A DNA stretch of 64,000 bases from Kitasatospora sp. MMS16-BH015 (lineage in GTDB: Bacteria > Actinomycetota > Actinomycetes > Streptomycetales > Streptomycetaceae): NCBI RefSeq assembly GCF_002943525.1, contig NZ_CP025394.1, forward strand, positions 4,526,001 to 4,590,000. Reading direction: 5' to 3'. Below the pieces are notes generated by a model. That model was not told where the DNA came from. It saw only the letters and a program-made list of their open reading frames with translations, and did not search any database. Of the stretch, positions 60,235 through 64,000 are shown one piece after another. Within the stretch, counting starts at the first letter, position 1; every line of letters starts with the position of its first letter. Position numbers and translations under genes: made by a program.

Positions 60235-62007
60235 ATGGAGATTTCCCAGGACCAACCTCCCCACCGCGTGCCGGAGATCGCTTCGCTCGGCCTGGACACC
60301 CTGGTCACCGAGGTCTCCGAACGCCTCCAGTCGGCCGCCGCCGTCACCGACCGGATGCAGCGGCTCCTCGAGGCGGTGGTCTCGGTCGGCGCCGGGCTCG
60401 ACCTGCACGCCACCCTGCAGCGGATCGCGCACGCCGCCGCCGAGTTGGTGGACGCCCGGTACGCCGCGATCGGGGTGATCTCCCCGCACACCGACGGGCT
60501 CTCCGACTTCATCCACATCGGGGTGGACGACGAGACGGCCGCCCGGATCGGCGAACTCCCCGCCGGGCGGGGCATCCTGGGCGTACTGATCGACCACCCG
60601 GAGGCGCTCCGGCTGGCCGATCTGGCCGCCGACCCGCGCTCCAGCGGCTTCCCGCCGCACCACCCGCCGATGAAGTCCTTCCTGGGCGAGCCGATCCGGA
60701 TCCGCGACGAGGTCTTCGGCAACATCTACCTGACCGAGAAGCAGACCGGCGGCCCGTTCACCCCCGAGGACGAGCAGGTGGTGCACGCGCTGGCGGCGGC
60801 GGCGGGCGTGGCGATCGAGAACTCCCGGCTGTACGAGGAGGGTCTGCGCCGCGAGCGCTGGATCGCCGGGGCCGCCGCCGTCACCACCGCGCTGCTCTCC
60901 ACCGACGAGGCGCAGGTGGCGCTCACCGTGGCGGCCGAGCAGGTACGGGAGTTGGCGGGCGCGGCGCTCGGCATGATCCTGCTGCCCACCGGCGACGGGC
61001 AGATGCGGGTGGCCCACGCCTCGGGCGAGGCCGCCGAGTTCGTCACCGGGGAGCTGATGCCGCGCTCCGGCTTCGCGGCCAAGCTCCTCGAGGGCGAGAG
61101 CGCCTACCTGGACGACATGTCCACCGACCCGACCGTGGTGCTGCGGCTGGCCCGCAGCTTCGGGCCCTCGATGGCGGTACCGATGATCGCCGCCGGCCGG
61201 GTGCTGGGCGGGCTGGTGGTCTGGCGGGCCAAAGGCGCCGCGCCGTTCATGGAGGCCGAGAAGCAGCTCGCCGAGACCTTCGCCTCGCAGTCCGCGCTGG
61301 CCCTGCGCCTTGCCGAGGGCCAGCGCGACCAGCAGCGCCTGGCCGTCTTCCAGGACCGCGACCGGATCGCCCGCGACCTCCACGACCTGGTCATCCAACG
61401 GCTGTTCGCCACCGGGATGATGATGGAGAGTGCGGCCCGGCGGGCCGTCGTCCCCGAGGTGCGGACCGGGATCGCCAAGGCGGTGGACGAGTTGGACGCC
61501 ACCATCCAGGAGGTGCGCACCACCATCTACGCCCTCCAGCACGACGACACCGGCAACGAGCCCGACACCCTGCGCACCCGGGTGCTGCGCGAGGGCAGCC
61601 AGGCGGCCGCCGCGCTCGGCTTCAAGCCCTCGATGACCTTCACCGGCCCGGTGGAGAGCCTGGTCGGCGAGAAGACCGGCCGCCAACTCCTGGCCGCCCT
61701 GCGGGAGATGCTCTCCAACACGGCCCGGCACGCCCGCGCCTCCCGGGTCGGCGTGGACGTGGACGCCACCGTCCACCTGGACGCCGACGGCCACCCCGTC
61801 CCCGGTGACCCGGAGTCCATCGACCGGGCCGGCCGCCCGGGCGTCCTGCTCACCGTCACCGACGACGGCGTCGGCATCCCGGACGGCGGCCGGCGCAGCG
61901 GCCTGCTCAACCTCACCCGCCGTGCCGAGGCCCTCGGCGGCGACGCCTGGCACGAGCCCGGCCCGTACGGCAAGGGCACCCGCGTCCGCTGGTCCGCCCG
62001 GCTGTAG
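60235..62007 (+). CDS. GAF-domain sensor kinase of the DevS/DosT type (probable heme gas sensor)
   Basis: 590 residues from ATG 60235, 24 bases after cydCD. GAF-A (about 45-200) reads GELPAGRGILGVLIDHPEAL, SSGFPPHHPPMKSFLGEPIR and EVFGNIYLTEKQTGGPF, closely like the heme-binding GAF of mycobacterial DevS; His 143 corresponds to its proximal heme ligand. GAF-B follows at about 215-360. HisKA_3 has His 382 in DRIARDLHDLVIQRLFATG, then the ATPase with VTDDGVGIPDGG. It is soluble. Position behind the bd oxidase operon suggests sensing of oxygen, NO or CO to match respiration. No response-regulator gene is adjacent in the window. Confidence 0.88.
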   Translation: MEISQDQPPHRVPEIASLGLDTLVTEVSERLQSAAAVTDRMQRLLEAVVSVGAGLDLHATLQRIAHAAAELVDARYAAIGVISPHTDGLSDFIHIGVDDETAARIGELPAGRGILGVLIDHPEALRLADLAADPRSSGFPPHHPPMKSFLGEPIRIRDEVFGNIYLTEKQTGGPFTPEDEQVVHALAAAAGVAIENSRLYEEGLRRERWIAGAAAVTTALLSTDEAQVALTVAAEQVRELAGAALGMILLPTGDGQMRVAHASGEAAEFVTGELMPRSGFAAKLLEGESAYLDDMSTDPTVVLRLARSFGPSMAVPMIAAGRVLGGLVVWRAKGAAPFMEAEKQLAETFASQSALALRLAEGQRDQQRLAVFQDRDRIARDLHDLVIQRLFATGMMMESAARRAVVPEVRTGIAKAVDELDATIQEVRTTIYALQHDDTGNEPDTLRTRVLREGSQAAAALGFKPSMTFTGPVESLVGEKTGRQLLAALREMLSNTARHARASRVGVDVDATVHLDADGHPVPGDPESIDRAGRPGVLLTVTDDGVGIPDGGRRSGLLNLTRRAEALGGDAWHEPGPYGKGTRVRWSARL

Positions 62008-62009
62008 CC

Positions 62010-62834
62010 CTACAGCTCCGCGAGGAGCTGCTCGACCACCGCCGCCACGCCGTCCTTGTCGTTGCTGACGGTGTGCCGGGAGACGGCGGCCAGCACCTCG
62101 GGGTGGGCGTTGGCCACGGCGTAGGAGTGGCCGGCCCAGGCGAGCATCTCCAGGTCGTTGGGCATGTCGCCGAAGGCCACCACCTCGGTGCGGTCGATGC
62201 CCTGCTCGCGGCACCAACTCTCCAGCGTGCTGGCCTTGGTGACGCCGAGTGCGCTGATCTCGACCATCGCCACCGGCGCCGAGCGAGTGATCTCGGCCAG
62301 GTGGCCGGCCGCCCGGCGGGCCTCGGCCAGGAAGGTGTCCGGGTCGAGGGTGGGGTGCTTGGCGAGCACCTTGAACAGCCCGGCCACCCGCCCGTCGGCG
62401 ATCAGCTCCTCGGCCGGGGCGACCTCGTGCTCCACGTCGTCGCCCCACATCCGCAGCTCGTACTCCGGCTCCCGCGCCCAGCCCTGCGGGTGCTCGAACG
62501 CGAAGGAGACGCCCGGCAGTTCGGCGCGCATGGCGGTCACGATGGCCAGCACGGCCCCGGCCGTCAGCGGGAAGCTCTCCAGCAGCTCGCCGCGCCGCAC
62601 GTCCACGATCGCCCCGCCGTTGGAGCAGATCGCCACGCCGTGGCCGCCGATGTGCGGGCTGACCTGCTGCATCCAGCGCGGTGGGCGGCCGGTCACGAAG
62701 ACCACCTGGATGCCCGCCGCTTCGGCCGCCGCCAGGGCGGCGGCGGTGCGGTCGGAGACGGTGCCGCCCGCGCAGAGCAGCGTGCCGTCGAGGTCGGTGG
62801 CGATCAGGCGGGTGCGGGGCGAAGAGGTGGTCAC
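62010..62834 (-). CDS. HAD-superfamily phosphatase (Cof-type)
   Basis: 274 residues if started at GTG 62834 (GTG 62852 is an in-frame alternative). Motif I is LIATDLDGTLLCAG with the nucleophile and acid Asp pair, motif II VVFVTGRP, motif III Lys in ALGVTKASTLESWC, and motif IV VVAFGDMPNDLEML. This is the Cof/YidA subgroup, which dephosphorylates sugar phosphates or related metabolites in the cytoplasm. The exact substrate cannot be read from sequence. It converges on the sensor-kinase gene with only 2 bases between stops. Confidence 0.92.
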   Translation of the reverse strand: MTTSSPRTRLIATDLDGTLLCAGGTVSDRTAAALAAAEAAGIQVVFVTGRPPRWMQQVSPHIGGHGVAICSNGGAIVDVRRGELLESFPLTAGAVLAIVTAMRAELPGVSFAFEHPQGWAREPEYELRMWGDDVEHEVAPAEELIADGRVAGLFKVLAKHPTLDPDTFLAEARRAAGHLAEITRSAPVAMVEISALGVTKASTLESWCREQGIDRTEVVAFGDMPNDLEMLAWAGHSYAVANAHPEVLAAVSRHTVSNDKDGVAAVVEQLLAEL

Positions 62835-62923
62835 CCGTCCATCTTCCCGCACGCCGTTCGAACGGCTCCGCCCGCGGGCCGGGCGGTGCCGTTCCAGGGG
62901 TGGGCCGGTTCACGGCCCAGGGG

Positions 62924-63853
62924 TCAGCTCACCTTGAGGGTGAGGGCGGCGGTGTGCAGGGTGCCGGCGGTCTGGAACTGCAGGAACAGCCGCCAGTCAC
63001 CGGCCTTCGGCAGCTCGGCGTGGAACGGCAGGCTCGGGCCGCCGGTGCCGGTGCCGGTGCCGACCGGCGTCTGCGGGTGCAGGTGGGCGAAGGCCTGGTC
63101 ACCCGCGTGGAAGGCGGTCAGGTGGGCGTAGGTGTCCAGGTACGGCTGGAGGTCGGTGACCGGCCTGCCGTCCTTGCTCACCGTCACGGTGAGCGGCACC
63201 GCCTGCCCCGCGACCGGCTTGCCCGCCACCGTCACGGTGTACCCGTCCACGGTGGTGCTCTCCGCGGCGGCCGGCAGGGGGGTGTCCGCCGCCTGCCCCG
63301 GCACGGTCAGCGGCCGGCTCAGCACCATCATGGTGCCCTTGCCCGGCCCCTCGGCCGGGGTCAGCTGGGTGTAGACCCGCCAGGCGCCGGGCCGGAGCGC
63401 GGCCAGCGGGGCCGTCCAGGTGCCGTCGGCGGCCATGGTCGGGTGCAGGTGCTGGAAGCCGGAGAGGTCCGAGCGCACCGCGTAGAAGTGCAGGTCCTTG
63501 GTCTGCTCGGCGGTGAAGGCGGTCAGCGGGGCGCCGCCCGGAGCGGTGATCCTGAACGTGAACGCGCCCGGCGTTCCGGCGGCGGGCAGCCCGCCGATCG
63601 GGTCCAGCCGGTAGCCGGCCTGCTCGGCGGCCAGGCCGTCACCGTCGGTGGCGTTGCCGCCCATCGCGCTCATGTCGTGGGTGGCGCTGTTGCTCGCGCC
63701 GCTGCTGGTGCTCATGCCGGGCATGCCGCCCATGTCGGCCTTGCTGTCGCCGCTGCCGCTGCCGCTGCCGCCGGAGCCGCAGGCGGCGAGGGTCAGGGCG
63801 AGAGCGGTGGTGGCGGCGAGGCTGGTCAGGGTACGGCGAACTGGCTTACGCAT
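62924..63853 (-). CDS. Met/His-rich lipoprotein, possibly metal-related
   Basis: 309 residues from ATG 63853. The lipobox is LTLAACGS (Cys 25), so the protein is anchored outside the membrane. A Gly/Ser linker is followed by a Met-rich stretch (ADMGGMPGMSTSS; HDMSAMGGN). The main body has two similar Ig/cupredoxin-like halves, each with a His pair motif (FQHLHPTMAADGTW; FAHLHPQTPVG). His/Met clustering suggests copper or other soft-metal binding, which is inference only. No family is recognised with certainty. The gene upstream runs off the window edge. Confidence 0.7.
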   Translation of the reverse strand: MRKPVRRTLTSLAATTALALTLAACGSGGSGSGSGDSKADMGGMPGMSTSSGASNSATHDMSAMGGNATDGDGLAAEQAGYRLDPIGGLPAAGTPGAFTFRITAPGGAPLTAFTAEQTKDLHFYAVRSDLSGFQHLHPTMAADGTWTAPLAALRPGAWRVYTQLTPAEGPGKGTMMVLSRPLTVPGQAADTPLPAAAESTTVDGYTVTVAGKPVAGQAVPLTVTVSKDGRPVTDLQPYLDTYAHLTAFHAGDQAFAHLHPQTPVGTGTGTGGPSLPFHAELPKAGDWRLFLQFQTAGTLHTAALTLKVS

Positions 63854-63929
63854 GGTGGATCCTCAGGGGTGTGCGTGCGGTGAACGGGGACGCGTGACCC
63901 GAACCCCACTGGGGCCCGGGCGGGCCCGA

Positions 63930-64000
63930 TCACGTCCGCGCGACGCACACCTTGAGCAGCAGGTCTTCGGGCGGGGCCCGCGACCCCTCGGCGCCGTCCA
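63930..64000 (-). CDS. C-terminal end of an unidentified gene
   Basis: On the minus strand the frame from the right edge reads DGAEGSRAPPEDLLLKVCVART to TGA (63930-63932). It has normal codon use and no start in the window. The stop lies 77 bases upstream of the lipoprotein start. The fragment is too short to identify. Confidence 0.45.
   Translation of the reverse strand, partial: DGAEGSRAPPEDLLLKVCVART

Noticed and set aside
58921..62913. 1330-codon minus-strand frame opposite cydCD and the sensor kinase
   Set aside because: Its composition (Gly/Arg/Gln/Val-rich, no motifs) marks it as a shadow. The HAD phosphatase lies in a different minus-strand frame.

Overview
The window is high-GC actinobacterial DNA, most likely from Streptomyces or Kitasatospora. 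Codons end in G/C, GTG and TTG starts are common, gene starts carry GGAGG-type ribosome sites, and several families are typical of the group: a pSAM2-type conjugation module, RICIN/CBM13 glycanases, an RHS protein and a fused cydCD gene. No tRNA, rRNA, CRISPR array or transposase was recognised.

Left arm (1 to about 10,200): part of an actinomycete integrative and conjugative element (AICE). It has an FtsK-like TraB translocase, a RepSA-like replication initiator, small conjugation-type proteins and a large serine integrase. The integrase lies beside the last ~55 codons of thiC, so the element has inserted into the 3' part of thiC. The 5' part of thiC, and hence the other attachment site, must lie left of the window. 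The visible cargo is a two-gene cassette: a HExxH-type putative peptide hydroxylase and a TPR protein with a 2-oxoglutarate/Fe(II)-like domain. Before it stand a terminator-like hairpin and the end of another gene, an arrangement that resembles a ribosomal-peptide modification cluster. A second, partial thiC fragment at 11,542 suggests an older integration scar.

11.7-20.7 kb: a hemicellulose locus. It holds a GH74-type xyloglucanase, a GH10-CBM13-GH62 xylanase/arabinofuranosidase, an ECF sigma factor fused to a zinc-finger-like segment, membrane segments and an external AbfB (CBM42-like) domain, and a secreted RICIN-type protein. The sigma factor looks like a sensor and regulator in one chain for arabinoxylan-degrading genes.

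20.8-34.9 kb: a VapBC-like toxin-antitoxin pair, a GNAT acetyltransferase, a small secreted peptide beside a LuxR-type regulator, a tightly overlapping operon (alpha/beta hydrolase, acyltransferase, histidine kinase, response regulator), small membrane proteins, a metallophosphoesterase, a LacI regulator divergent from a HisC-type aminotransferase, and a Uma2-type nuclease.

35-46.4 kb: two very large secreted proteins transcribed divergently. One is a 1456-residue multidomain lectin-like protein. The other is a 2013-residue RHS protein with a compositionally distinct C-terminal tip, followed by two overlapping small membrane-protein genes that are immunity candidates.

46.5-53.9 kb: a MacAB-like efflux operon with a membrane-anchored Gly-rich protein, a VC0807-like membrane protein, and an OmpR-type two-component pair.

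54-62 kb: the cytochrome bd operon cydA-cydB-cydCD, preceded by a 26-bp Rex-type operator and followed by a DevS/DosT-like GAF kinase that keeps the likely heme-ligand histidine. The linker between the CydD and CydC halves contains a Streptomyces-type intergenic repeat inserted in frame. The window ends with a HAD phosphatase, a Met/His-rich lipoprotein and a gene running off the right edge.
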